The position numbers and the translations under genes were made by a program. Below are positions 42,728 to 51,997 of a stretch of 64,000 nt of DNA, piece after piece (the first letter of the stretch is position 1; each line of letters starts with the position of its first letter). The notes under the pieces are model-generated. The model saw nothing but the letters and a program-made list of their open reading frames with translations, made no database searches and had not been told where the DNA came from. Location: assembly GCA_003513495.1 (NCBI GenBank), contig DOPM01000041.1:1-64000 (forward strand), given 5' to 3'. The stretch is from Desulfosporosinus sp. GTDB taxonomy: Bacteria; Bacillota; Desulfitobacteriia; Desulfitobacteriales; Desulfitobacteriaceae.

Positions 42728-44377
42728 ATGCCGAGAAGAGAGAAACTTTGGTTAAAGAGTTACCCAAAGGATGTTAGATATCATATAGATTATCCTTTTA
42801 AATCGCTTGGTCAATTTTTTGATGAAACTGTGGAAAAGATGCCGGACACAACGGCTATGATTTTTGGAAGTCAGACTATTACCTATAAACAGTTCGGAGA
42901 TCAGGTCAACCGTTTTGCCGGTGCTTTAGCTGGTATAGGTGTTAAAAGAGGGGATCGCGTTGGGCTCATGGGTCCAAACTGTCCTCAATGGGAGATTGCC
43001 TTTTTCGCTATACTCAAACTAGGTGCAATTGTTGTGCAAACAAACCCCATGTATATCGAACGTGAAATAGCCTACCAAATGAACGATTCTGGAGCAACGA
43101 CAATCATTGTTCTAGAGATGATGTATCCAAGGGTTAAGAATGTATTAGAAGAAACTGCATTAGAGCGGGTAGTTGTTTTTAATTTTATGGCACCAGTTAT
43201 ACCTGCAGAGGGGATATATTCCTATGATGAATTAATCAAACATGACCCTGTATATCCCAAGGTATCTATTAATCCCGTCGAAGATCTTGCCGTCTTACAG
43301 TATACGGGTGGCACTACCGGTGTATCCAAAGGGGTTATGCTTACTCACTTTAATTTAATCGCCAATACCCTCCAAGTTCTTGAATGGGATCCTAACATAA
43401 GGTATGGTCAAGATCGGATTCTCACGATCCTACCGGTATTTCACGTATATGGCATGACAGACTGCCTAAATTTTGCCGTGGCTATTGCGGCTACGCAGAT
43501 AATTTTGCCGCGCTTTGATGTTGATCAATTGCTTGAAACCATTCGCATCCATAAGCCTACTTTTTTTCCAGGTGCGCCAACTATGTTTATGGCAATTAAC
43601 AGTCATCCCAAGATCGCCGAATATCGAGAAAGTATCGTGGCGATCAAATCCTGCACAAGTGGCTCGGCACCATTGCCCCTAGAGGTGGCCCAAAAGTTTG
43701 CCGAAGTTACGCATGGCGAAGGAGTTTTAGTCGAAGGTTATGGCTTGTCTGAGGCTTCCCCTGTTACGCATTGTAATCCACTCGATCGACCTACGCTTCC
43801 CGGCTCTATAGGATTGCCGCTCCCTGACACTGATTACGTAATAATGGATTTGGAAACAGGGGATCATGAAGTCCCTGTGGGTGAAATAGGGGAATTATGT
43901 ATTAGAGGCCCACAGGTGATGAAAGGGTATTGGCAAAAGCACCTAGAGACGGCTGAAACCCTACGTAATGGTTGGTTGCATACTGGTGATATAGGTAAAA
44001 TGGATGACGACGGTTTCTGCTATATTATTGACCGCAAGAAAGACATCATAATTGCTGGCGGATATAATATTTATCCCCGTGATATAGAAGAAGTCCTTTA
44101 TGAACATCCTAAGGTTAAAGAGGTTGTTGTAGCAGGGGTACCCGACCTCTATCGTGGGGAAACCGTCAAAGCCTATATTGTTTTACAGCCTGATACTGAA
44201 GCTGACGAAATGGAATTTATCACCTTTTGCAAGTCTAGGATGGCTGCTTTTAAAGTCCCTCGACATGTAGAGTTTAGAGCTGAATTACCTAGGACTATCG
44301 TAGGAAAAGTCTTGCGCCGACAGCTTGTAGAAGAGGAAAAGGCAAAAATTCAGGCAGCCGCAGCCAGCCAATCCTGA
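42728..44377 (+). CDS. Long-chain-type acyl-CoA synthetase (AMP-forming)
   Basis: 549 residues, intact. ATP/AMP motifs YTGGTTGVSKG (about 193-203), VEGYGLSEASPVTH (about 336-349), WLHTGDIGKMDDDGF and DRKKDIIIAGGYNIYPRDIEE; catalytic Lys in RTIVGKVLRR. It activates a fatty acid to acyl-CoA with ATP. It may cover for the interrupted ligase at 34069, though the two are clearly different in sequence. RBS GGGAGGATGAAAGG. Confidence 0.92.
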   Translation: MPRREKLWLKSYPKDVRYHIDYPFKSLGQFFDETVEKMPDTTAMIFGSQTITYKQFGDQVNRFAGALAGIGVKRGDRVGLMGPNCPQWEIAFFAILKLGAIVVQTNPMYIEREIAYQMNDSGATTIIVLEMMYPRVKNVLEETALERVVVFNFMAPVIPAEGIYSYDELIKHDPVYPKVSINPVEDLAVLQYTGGTTGVSKGVMLTHFNLIANTLQVLEWDPNIRYGQDRILTILPVFHVYGMTDCLNFAVAIAATQIILPRFDVDQLLETIRIHKPTFFPGAPTMFMAINSHPKIAEYRESIVAIKSCTSGSAPLPLEVAQKFAEVTHGEGVLVEGYGLSEASPVTHCNPLDRPTLPGSIGLPLPDTDYVIMDLETGDHEVPVGEIGELCIRGPQVMKGYWQKHLETAETLRNGWLHTGDIGKMDDDGFCYIIDRKKDIIIAGGYNIYPRDIEEVLYEHPKVKEVVVAGVPDLYRGETVKAYIVLQPDTEADEMEFITFCKSRMAAFKVPRHVEFRAELPRTIVGKVLRRQLVEEEKAKIQAAAASQS

Positions 44378-44417
44378 GTAAGAACAAGTCCTTCGCAGTG
44401 AAACTTAAAATTTACAC

Positions 44418-44460
44418 AACCCTCAAAGATTGGTTTATTCACCAGTCTAGAGGGTTTTTC
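44418..44460 (+). terminator. Terminator before promoter P10
   Basis: AACCCTC pairs with GAGGGTT, with an inner GATTGGT/ACCAGTC helix, followed by TTTCTTCTT. Ends the P9 unit. Confidence 0.82.
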
Positions 44461-44470
44461 TTCTTATAAT

Positions 44471-44486
44471 TGGCACGGTTATTGCA
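44471..44486 (+). promoter_or_regulatory. Sigma-54-type promoter P10 (hbd copy 4)
   Basis: TGGCACGGTTATTGCA, full consensus with exact spacing. Predicted start near 44497 leaves only about ten bases before the ATG at 44507, just enough for GGGGGG as ribosome site. No enhancer-like palindrome was seen nearby. Confidence 0.8.
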
Positions 44487-44506
44487 TCTTTGATTAAAAT
44501 GGGGGG

Positions 44507-45379
44507 ATGAATATGAACATTCAAGACATCAAAAAGGTCTGTGTAATTGGGGCAGGCAGTATGGGTCATCAGATTGCGTTGTCTGCTGCATTAGCAGGAT
44601 TTAAGGTTAGTTGTATGGATATTAGCGAGGAGATGCTGAACAAAGCTCAAAATTTCGCATACACTTATTTTCCAGATCGAGTTGCTAAAGGAAAATTAAC
44701 GCAGGATCAAGTTGATCAGGCCATTCATAATTGTTCTTTTACGCAAAACTTAGAGAATGCTGCACGAGATGCGGATTTTGTCATAGAGTCCGCTGTAGAA
44801 AAAATTGAAGTTAAACGCAAGCTTTTTGCTGAACTAGATAAACTTACTCTTCCTCATACAATACTGGCGACGAACAGTTCGTTTATTGTCAGTTCGAAGA
44901 TCGCTGGATTCACTAAACGTCCTGAAAAAGTGTGCAATATGCATTTTTTTAATCCTGCTTTAATGATGAAATTAGTTGAAGTGGTGCAAGGCCCACATAC
45001 TTCCACGGAGACAGCACAAATTTCGATGGATTTATGTGATAAAATGGGTAAACATGGTGTTTGGCTAAAGAAAGAAATCTACGGCTTTTTAGTAAATAGG
45101 ATCTTGTCCGCACTAAGTCATGAGGCACTGTTTCTCGCTGATATGGGGATTGCCACTCCTGAAGAGATTGATATCGCAGTTACGAATGCTTTAGGTCATC
45201 CCATTGGACCGTTCCGGTTGAAGGATTTTACAGGAATTGATCTTTCGTACTGTATAGCTATGGAACGATATCAAGACACTCGTGATCCTAAAGATAGGCC
45301 GTCTCCCTTAATCGTTGAAAAATATGTCAAGGGCGAATGGGGTAGGAAGACGAAAAAGGGTTTTTATTCATACGAATAA
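44507..45379 (+). CDS. hbd: 3-hydroxybutyryl-CoA dehydrogenase (copy 4)
   Basis: 290 residues. NAD motif GAGSMGHQIA (Asn of the other copies is Ser), TNSSFIVSS, catalytic NMHFFNPALMMKL. ATG after GGGGGG; ATG 44513 is also possible. It is transcribed alone, from a sigma-54-like promoter placed right after a terminator. Fourth paralogue in the window. Confidence 0.93.
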   Translation: MNMNIQDIKKVCVIGAGSMGHQIALSAALAGFKVSCMDISEEMLNKAQNFAYTYFPDRVAKGKLTQDQVDQAIHNCSFTQNLENAARDADFVIESAVEKIEVKRKLFAELDKLTLPHTILATNSSFIVSSKIAGFTKRPEKVCNMHFFNPALMMKLVEVVQGPHTSTETAQISMDLCDKMGKHGVWLKKEIYGFLVNRILSALSHEALFLADMGIATPEEIDIAVTNALGHPIGPFRLKDFTGIDLSYCIAMERYQDTRDPKDRPSPLIVEKYVKGEWGRKTKKGFYSYE

Positions 45380-45581
45380 AAAAAGTATCGTTATTTTACT
45401 TACTGTAACAATTAATTGAATTATAAATCATAGAACCCCTCTACGTCTGATCAATTAGGAATGGAGACACTGTATTTTGTATTATCGAACTTTTTGTCGT
45501 TATTTATTGTTCATCCCAGATATAAACGGTTGAATCATTGGTGTTCTTGTGTTAAGTTAAATTACACAAAGTAAATTAAAT

Positions 45582-45656
45582 AATAGAGCAAAGGCGCTCG
45601 AAAAAGTTTTGTACTTTCTAGTTAAGGTACATTCTTTGGAGAGCGCTTTTTGTTTT
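45582..45656 (+). terminator. Leader hairpin/attenuator before gltB
   Basis: Begins with AATAGAGCAAAGGCGCTC, identical to 57840-57857. AAAGGCGCTC (45590-45599) pairs with GAGCGCTTTT (45641-45650) over 10 bp; an inner TGTAC/GTACA helix and AAAG/CTTT extend it. The T-run TTTTTGTTTT makes it a leader terminator 33 bases before gltB. Same architecture at 57840, so probably nitrogen-linked attenuation by an unidentified factor. Confidence 0.75.
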
Positions 45657-45688
45657 ATATAATCAATTCGCAACGAAAGGTGAGTAAT

Positions 45689-48600
45689 ATGCAAAGATAT
45701 GGTTTACCAAAGAAACAAGGCCTTTACGATCCAGCATTAGAACACGATGCCTGCGGTATGGGATTCGTTGTGAATATCAAGGGTATGAAGTCACACGACA
45801 TTATAGATGAAGCCTTAACTGTATTGGAGAACCTCAGTCACCGAGGGGCAAGCGGAGCGGATGAGAATACTGGCGATGGCGCTGGAATTCTTATTCAGAT
45901 ACCTCACGAATTCTTTAAAAGAGAATGTGCAGTATTAGGCTTCGAATTACCGGAAACAGGAAGCTACGGTGTAGGTATGATATTTGCACACAAGTATGAC
46001 GATTTTAGAAAAACCCAGATGGAAACCTTCGAAAAAATTGTCCAGGAGGAAGGTCAGAAGATCCTTGGCTGGAGGGAAGTTCCTATCGATAAAACGACAG
46101 TCGGCGAAGGTGCAAAAGCTGTAATGCCCAGATTTATTCAGGTTTTTATCGAAAAGGATATCAGCCTAGTCAAGGAAATGGACTTTGAAAGAAAGCTTTA
46201 TATCATTCGAAAAAAAGCCGAAAAAGCCATTGTTCCAATGTGCGAGGATAAGGGAGGGACCTTCTATGTTGCCAGCCTTTCCTCTCGAACCATCGTTTAC
46301 AAAGGTATGCTTACCGCAGAACAACTTAGAAATTTCTACCTTGATCTTTCCGATCTGGATAATGTATCTGCATTGGCAATGGTTCATTCAAGGTTCAGCA
46401 CTAACACCTTTCCCAGCTGGGAGAGAGCCCACCCGAACCGATATATTGTTCATAATGGTGAGATTAATACCATTAGAGGGAATGTAAACTGGATGAAGGC
46501 GAGACAAAAATGTATCGATTCTTCGTTGTTTGATGATCTCTCAAAAGTCTACCCCATCGTCGACGAGTCAGGCAGTGATTCCGCGATGTTCGACAACAGC
46601 CTGGAATTTCTTCACCTTACTGGAAGGTCTCTTCCACACTCTGTAATGATGATGATTCCCGAACCTTGGGAAAAAAATGATCAAATGTCTAAGGAGAAGA
46701 AGGACTTCTACCAATTCCATGACTTCTTAATGGAGCCTTGGGATGGTCCCGCTGCCATGGGTTTTACTGACGGTGTGGTCATCGGTGGAGTATTGGACAG
46801 AAATGGACTCAGACCTTCAAGGTATTATGTCACAAAAGATGACAAAGTTGTCCTCGCTTCAGAGGTCGGGGTAATTGACATCAAACCAGAAAATATTGAG
46901 TATAAAGGTCGGCTGGAACCCGGAAAAATGCTGCTTATTGATACACAAGCGCAGAGAATCATTTCAGATGAAGAAGTAAAGCAAACTGTATCAACGATGT
47001 ATCCTTATGAAGAATGGAACAACCGTCATATTGTTAAACTCAGCGATCTTTCTGTTGAGGATGTGAAAGAAGAGAGGATAAGAGAAGACCTTATTAAACA
47101 GCAGAAAGCCTTTGGCTATACCTTTGAGGATGTAACTAAAACCATTCAGCCTATGGCAATCGAGGGTATAGATCCTATTGGAGCCATGGGTATGGATTCC
47201 CCCCTCGCTGTATTATCTGAGAAACCTCAAATGCTGTACCTTTATTTTAAACAGCTCTTTGCCCAAGTTACCAATCCTCCTATTGACGGAATCAGAGAAG
47301 AAATAGTCACTTCGGCAAGTATGCTGCTTGGGGATACCGGAAATCTTTTGGATCCTGATCAAAGAAACTCGGCTAGCCTATCCCTTGAGCACCCGATACT
47401 AACCAATGAACAGCTTCAGACTATTAAGCAGCTAAATAATGGCAAGCTGAAGGCGGCTACACTTTCCATACTTTATTTAGTCTCGGATGGGGTAAAATCC
47501 ATGGAAAGGGCCTTAGATAGAGTTTTCAAAGAAGCGGATAAGGCGATTAATGAGGGAGCTAATATCATTATCCTCTCAGACCGGGGCGCTAATGAAAAGC
47601 TTGCAGCCATCCCTGCGCTTTTAGCATCCTCGGGACTTCACCACCACTTGATCAGAAGAGAAATACGCACTAATTTAGGAATTGTACTCGAATCTGGTGA
47701 GCCGAGAGAAGTCCACCATTTTTGTACTCTGATCGGGTATGGGGTCACTGCAATCAATCCCTATTTGGCGTATGAAACGATTCAAGATCTCGCTGAAAAA
47801 GATCTGTTGGAAGGACTAAGTTTCCAAGAGGCAAAAAAGAACTTTATTAAGGCTTCCGTTAAAGGAGTGCTTAAGGTACTCACTAAAATGGGCATTTCTA
47901 CCATGAGAAGTTACCATGGAGCCCAGATCTTTGAGGCGGTCGGTCTGAAAAAGGAGCTTATCGATAAGTATTTCACTATGACACCTTCCAGACTGGAAGG
48001 CATTGGCCTTGAAGAAATCGCTCTTGAAAATCAAATGCGGCACGAAAGCGCTTATGATGAGAGTTCACCCTATACCGACTCCCTGGAAGTAGGCGGCTAT
48101 TTCCAGAGTAAGGAGGATGGGGAAATCCATCTCTACAATTCTCAAACCATTTACATGCTACAACGAGCTTGCAGAGAAGGAAACTACCCTCTCTTTAAGG
48201 ATTACTCTAAAAAGATCAACGATGACGAAATCTACAATTTAAGGAATCTTCTTGATTTTAAGGTTAATCCAGGCGACACCATTCCCATTGAAGACGTAGA
48301 ATCGGTTGAGTCCATTGTTAAACGGTTTAAGACCGGAGCTATGTCCTACGGATCGATTAGCAAGGAGGCTCACGAGTGTCTTGCTATTGCTATGAACAGA
48401 TTAGGTGGTAAAAGCAACACAGGTGAAGGTGGAGAGGACAGCGAACGATTCAAGGTCATGGCCAACGGAGATACGAAAAATAGTGCTATTAAGCAAGTCG
48501 CTTCAGGACGTTTCGGGGTTACCAGCAACTACCTTGTGAATGCCCAGGAAATTCAAATCAAAATGGCTCAGGGAGCAAAACCCGGCGAAGGGGGCCAACT

Positions 48601-50263
48601 TCCGGGGCGGAAAGTTTACCCGGAGATTGCCAAGGAAAGACATTCAACCCCAGGGGTTAGTCTTATTTCTCCACCGCCACACCACGATATTTACTCCATC
48701 GAGGATTTAGCTGAACTGATTCATGACTTGAAAAATGCCAACAGAGATGCCCGAATTAATGTTAAGCTCGTTTCCGAGGTCGGGGTAGGGACGATTGCTG
48801 CAGGGGTGGCAAAAGGAAAAGCAGATGTGATTCTTATCAGTGGATATGATGGAGGAACCGGAGCTTCTCCAAGAACAAGTATCAGAAACTCAGGACTTCC
48901 TTGGGAGCTTGGACTTGCTGAAACTCATCAGACCTTAGTTCTAAACAAGCTAAGAGATAGGGTTGTTGTTGAAACGGATGGCAAGTTGCTTTCAGGTAGG
49001 GATGTTGTCATTGCGGCAATGCTTGGGGCTGAAGAATTTGGATTTGCTACGACACCACTCATTGCTCTGGGTTGTGTGATGATGAGAGTTTGTAATCTAA
49101 ACACCTGCCCAGTAGGGATAGCCACTCAAGATAAAAAGCTAAGGGAAAACTTTAAAGGTAAACCTGAGTATGTGGAAAACTTCATGAGATTTATTGCTCA
49201 GGAAATGCGTGAAATCATGGCTAGACTTGGCTTTAGGACAATCAATGAAATGGTCGGACGCTCGGATCGACTTAAAACCAAGGAAACAATAAAAAATTGG
49301 AAGGCCAAACACTTGGATCTATCCCAGATTCTTTATCAACCCTATGCTGGTGCCGATGTTAAGCGATTCAACACTCAGTCTCAGAACCATATCCTTGAAG
49401 AATCAATGGATATAAAAAAGCTTCTTAGAATTTGTAAACCAGCACTTGAGAATCAAAAGCCCATACGAGCTAAACTCCAGATTAATAATGTAGACCGAGT
49501 TGTCGGCACCATCATCGGAAGTGAAATTTCTAAGAGATACGGCGAAAAAGGGCTTCCTGAGGATACAATAAAGCTTACCTTTGTAGGATCGGCTGGACAA
49601 AGCTTTGGGGCTTTTACTCCGAAAGGACTGTCCTTGGAACTGGAAGGAGATTCAAACGACTATTTAGGGAAAGGCCTTTCGGGCGCCAGAATTGTAGTTT
49701 ATCCTCCTAAAAAATCTGACTTTGAGCCTGAGAAAAACATTTTGATCGGAAATGTTGCTTTCTATGGAGCAACCTCAGGGGAAGCTTATATCAATGGGAT
49801 AGCAGGAGAGCGGTTCTGTGTAAGGAACAGTGGGGTAAAAGCAGTCGTCGAAGGTGTGGGTGACCATGGCTGTGAATATATGACAGGAGGGAAAGTTGTT
49901 GTCCTAGGTAAAACGGGAAGAAACTTTGCCGCCGGAATGTCTGGTGGAATAGCCTACCTGCTGGACTTTGACGAAGTCAACTGCAACAAGTCGATGGTGT
50001 CACTGGAGAAATTAGAATCTGAAGTAGAACTTGACGAAATCCATGAAATGATTCAAAAACATGTTGAGTATACCGACAGTCCTCAGGGCGGGAAAATTCT
50101 TGATGACTGGAAAAATTATTCACAGAGATTTACGAAAGTCATTCCTATAGACTATAAACGTATGCTTGAGAACATTGATAAGGCTCACAAAGCAGGCTTA
50201 AGCGGCGAAGAGGCCTTGATGGCCGCATTTGAAGAGAATTTCAAAGATGTTTCCAGGACTTAA
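45689..50263 (+). CDS. gltB: Glutamate synthase, large subunit
   Basis: 1524 residues from ATG 45689, behind GAAAGGTGAG. The TTG 45650 start lies in the terminator T-run and is rejected. Glutamine amidotransferase nucleophile C22 (EHDACGMGF), FMN/synthase domain around 850-1200 (GAMSYGSISKEAHE; QVASGRFGVTSNYL; ISGYDGGTGASP), 3Fe-4S cysteines in CVMMRVCNLNTCPVG, and the C-terminal GXGXG beta-helix domain. It makes two glutamate from glutamine and 2-oxoglutarate together with GltD. Confidence 0.96.
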   Translation: MQRYGLPKKQGLYDPALEHDACGMGFVVNIKGMKSHDIIDEALTVLENLSHRGASGADENTGDGAGILIQIPHEFFKRECAVLGFELPETGSYGVGMIFAHKYDDFRKTQMETFEKIVQEEGQKILGWREVPIDKTTVGEGAKAVMPRFIQVFIEKDISLVKEMDFERKLYIIRKKAEKAIVPMCEDKGGTFYVASLSSRTIVYKGMLTAEQLRNFYLDLSDLDNVSALAMVHSRFSTNTFPSWERAHPNRYIVHNGEINTIRGNVNWMKARQKCIDSSLFDDLSKVYPIVDESGSDSAMFDNSLEFLHLTGRSLPHSVMMMIPEPWEKNDQMSKEKKDFYQFHDFLMEPWDGPAAMGFTDGVVIGGVLDRNGLRPSRYYVTKDDKVVLASEVGVIDIKPENIEYKGRLEPGKMLLIDTQAQRIISDEEVKQTVSTMYPYEEWNNRHIVKLSDLSVEDVKEERIREDLIKQQKAFGYTFEDVTKTIQPMAIEGIDPIGAMGMDSPLAVLSEKPQMLYLYFKQLFAQVTNPPIDGIREEIVTSASMLLGDTGNLLDPDQRNSASLSLEHPILTNEQLQTIKQLNNGKLKAATLSILYLVSDGVKSMERALDRVFKEADKAINEGANIIILSDRGANEKLAAIPALLASSGLHHHLIRREIRTNLGIVLESGEPREVHHFCTLIGYGVTAINPYLAYETIQDLAEKDLLEGLSFQEAKKNFIKASVKGVLKVLTKMGISTMRSYHGAQIFEAVGLKKELIDKYFTMTPSRLEGIGLEEIALENQMRHESAYDESSPYTDSLEVGGYFQSKEDGEIHLYNSQTIYMLQRACREGNYPLFKDYSKKINDDEIYNLRNLLDFKVNPGDTIPIEDVESVESIVKRFKTGAMSYGSISKEAHECLAIAMNRLGGKSNTGEGGEDSERFKVMANGDTKNSAIKQVASGRFGVTSNYLVNAQEIQIKMAQGAKPGEGGQLPGRKVYPEIAKERHSTPGVSLISPPPHHDIYSIEDLAELIHDLKNANRDARINVKLVSEVGVGTIAAGVAKGKADVILISGYDGGTGASPRTSIRNSGLPWELGLAETHQTLVLNKLRDRVVVETDGKLLSGRDVVIAAMLGAEEFGFATTPLIALGCVMMRVCNLNTCPVGIATQDKKLRENFKGKPEYVENFMRFIAQEMREIMARLGFRTINEMVGRSDRLKTKETIKNWKAKHLDLSQILYQPYAGADVKRFNTQSQNHILEESMDIKKLLRICKPALENQKPIRAKLQINNVDRVVGTIIGSEISKRYGEKGLPEDTIKLTFVGSAGQSFGAFTPKGLSLELEGDSNDYLGKGLSGARIVVYPPKKSDFEPEKNILIGNVAFYGATSGEAYINGIAGERFCVRNSGVKAVVEGVGDHGCEYMTGGKVVVLGKTGRNFAAGMSGGIAYLLDFDEVNCNKSMVSLEKLESEVELDEIHEMIQKHVEYTDSPQGGKILDDWKNYSQRFTKVIPIDYKRMLENIDKAHKAGLSGEEALMAAFEENFKDVSRT

Positions 50264-50282
50264 GGGGTGAGGTGGGACTAAA

Positions 50283-51767
50283 ATGGGAAAAGCAACTGGA
50301 TTTTTAGAGTATAAGAGGATTAATCCTAAGAAACGTTCTCCTGAAGAAAGAATCAATGACTGGAATGAAATAAGATTGCCTCGGGATCCCGAAATCATTA
50401 AAACTCAGGGTGCTCGTTGCATGAACTGCGGAGTTCCTTTTTGCAACAGCGGTGTACTGTTAAATGGCATGGCCTCGGGATGTCCCCTGCATAATCTGAT
50501 TCCAGAGTGGAATGAGCTTATTTATAAGGGTCAGTGGGAAGAAGCTTACCAGAGGCTGACTAGAACCAGTCCTTTTCCGGAATTCACCTCTAGAGTGTGT
50601 CCTGCACCCTGTGAAGGTGCTTGTACAGAAGGGCATATCATGGAATCTGTTACCATAAATAGTCTTGAATATGAGATCATTGAAAAAGCATTTGCTGAAG
50701 GATGGGTAAAGCCTAGGAAAGGCAAAGCCACAGGAAAGAAAGTTGCTATTGTCGGGTCAGGCCCTGCAGGATTATCGGCTGCTTATTATTTAAACGCCGT
50801 GGGGCATGACGTAACTGTCTATGAGAGAAGCGATAGAGTTGGCGGCCTAATGATGTACGGAATTCCCAACATGAAGCTTGAAAAAGGCATCGTGGAAAGA
50901 CGTTTCGCGTTGCTCAAGGAATCAGGGATCCAATTCGTGCTTAACACTGAGGTGGGCAAAGATATTCCTGCCCAGGAATTGGTTGACCAGTATGATGCAG
51001 TTGTACTGTGTGCCGGCGCAACCAAGGCGCGGGGACTAGATGTTAGTGGAAAAGAACTGAAGGGTGTTCATTTTGCAGTCGATTTTCTAGGGGCTAATAC
51101 TAAAAGTCTCTTAGATTCGAATCTTCAGGATGGCAAGTTCATAAGTGCCAAAGGTAAGAATGTCATTATCATCGGTGGAGGGGATACAGGAACGGACTGC
51201 GTTGCTACCTCCCTACGGCATGGCTGCGGGAGTGTGTACCAGTTTGAAATTATGCCAGAACCGCCTAGGCAGAGAATAGATGACTCGAACCCTTGGCCGG
51301 AGTGGCCGCAGAAACTTAAGGTGGACTACGGTCAGGAAGAAGCCATAAGCCTGTACGGAAAGGACCCAAGAAATTACCTTATATCGACTAAAAAGATTGT
51401 GGGAAATGAGAACAGTGAGGTTAAGGAAGTTCATACCGTGGAAATTGTATGGGTCAAAAATGAGTTGGGAAGAATGCTCCCACAGGAAGTTCCCGGGAGC
51501 GAAAAAGTATGGCAGGCAGACCTAGTACTTCTTGCCATGGGATTCCTAGGACCAGAAGATACCCTTGTAAATGAGCTTAAGCTTGAAAGAGATTCACGAA
51601 GTAATGTGAAAGCTGAATATGAGCTTTTTAGGACTAATGTGGATAAGGTATTTACCGCAGGAGATATGAGAAGAGGTCAGAGCCTTATCGTCTGGGCTGT
51701 TCAAGAAGGAAAGCTTGCTGCACGTGAAGTAGATAAATACCTAATGGGTAAAAGTATCATTAAGTAA
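50283..51767 (+). CDS. gltD: Glutamate synthase, small subunit
   Basis: 494 residues. N-terminal Fe-S domain (CMNCGVPFC, SGCPLHN, RVCPAPCEGACTEG), FAD motif GSGPAGLSAAYYL near residue 158 and NADPH motif IIGGGDTGTDC near 300. It passes electrons from NAD(P)H to GltB. Starts 19 bases after gltB, with AGGGGTGAGG as site, and ends at a strong terminator. Confidence 0.96.
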   Translation: MGKATGFLEYKRINPKKRSPEERINDWNEIRLPRDPEIIKTQGARCMNCGVPFCNSGVLLNGMASGCPLHNLIPEWNELIYKGQWEEAYQRLTRTSPFPEFTSRVCPAPCEGACTEGHIMESVTINSLEYEIIEKAFAEGWVKPRKGKATGKKVAIVGSGPAGLSAAYYLNAVGHDVTVYERSDRVGGLMMYGIPNMKLEKGIVERRFALLKESGIQFVLNTEVGKDIPAQELVDQYDAVVLCAGATKARGLDVSGKELKGVHFAVDFLGANTKSLLDSNLQDGKFISAKGKNVIIIGGGDTGTDCVATSLRHGCGSVYQFEIMPEPPRQRIDDSNPWPEWPQKLKVDYGQEEAISLYGKDPRNYLISTKKIVGNENSEVKEVHTVEIVWVKNELGRMLPQEVPGSEKVWQADLVLLAMGFLGPEDTLVNELKLERDSRSNVKAEYELFRTNVDKVFTAGDMRRGQSLIVWAVQEGKLAAREVDKYLMGKSIIK

Positions 51768-51774
51768 CTTGGGT

Positions 51775-51820
51775 AGAGGGCCTATAACACTAAAATTGGT
51801 GTTGTAGGCCCTCTCTTTAT
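51775..51820 (+). terminator. Terminator after gltD
   Basis: AGAGGGCCTATAACAC pairs with GTGTTGTAGGCCCTCT (one G-U) around TAAAATTG, then CTTTATTCT. Confidence 0.88.
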
Positions 51821-51997
51821 TCTACTGGGAAAGTGTCTCGGTAATAGTACTACTCCCCGATTGTAAAGGTGGAAGTAATCTCAGGATTGGTTAAAATCTA
51901 AGAAAATTGTAAAGAACACTAGTAAGTGGTAACCTATATACTGTAGTAATTTACGGGGATAGAATGGTATGGAAGATCCAAAAGTGGAGGGCATGAA

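Noticed and set aside
45650..45688. TTG start giving gltB a 13-residue N-terminal extension
   Set aside because: It lies in the T-run of the leader terminator, has no ribosome site, and ATG 45689 puts the catalytic Cys at residue 22 as in the Bacillus enzyme.
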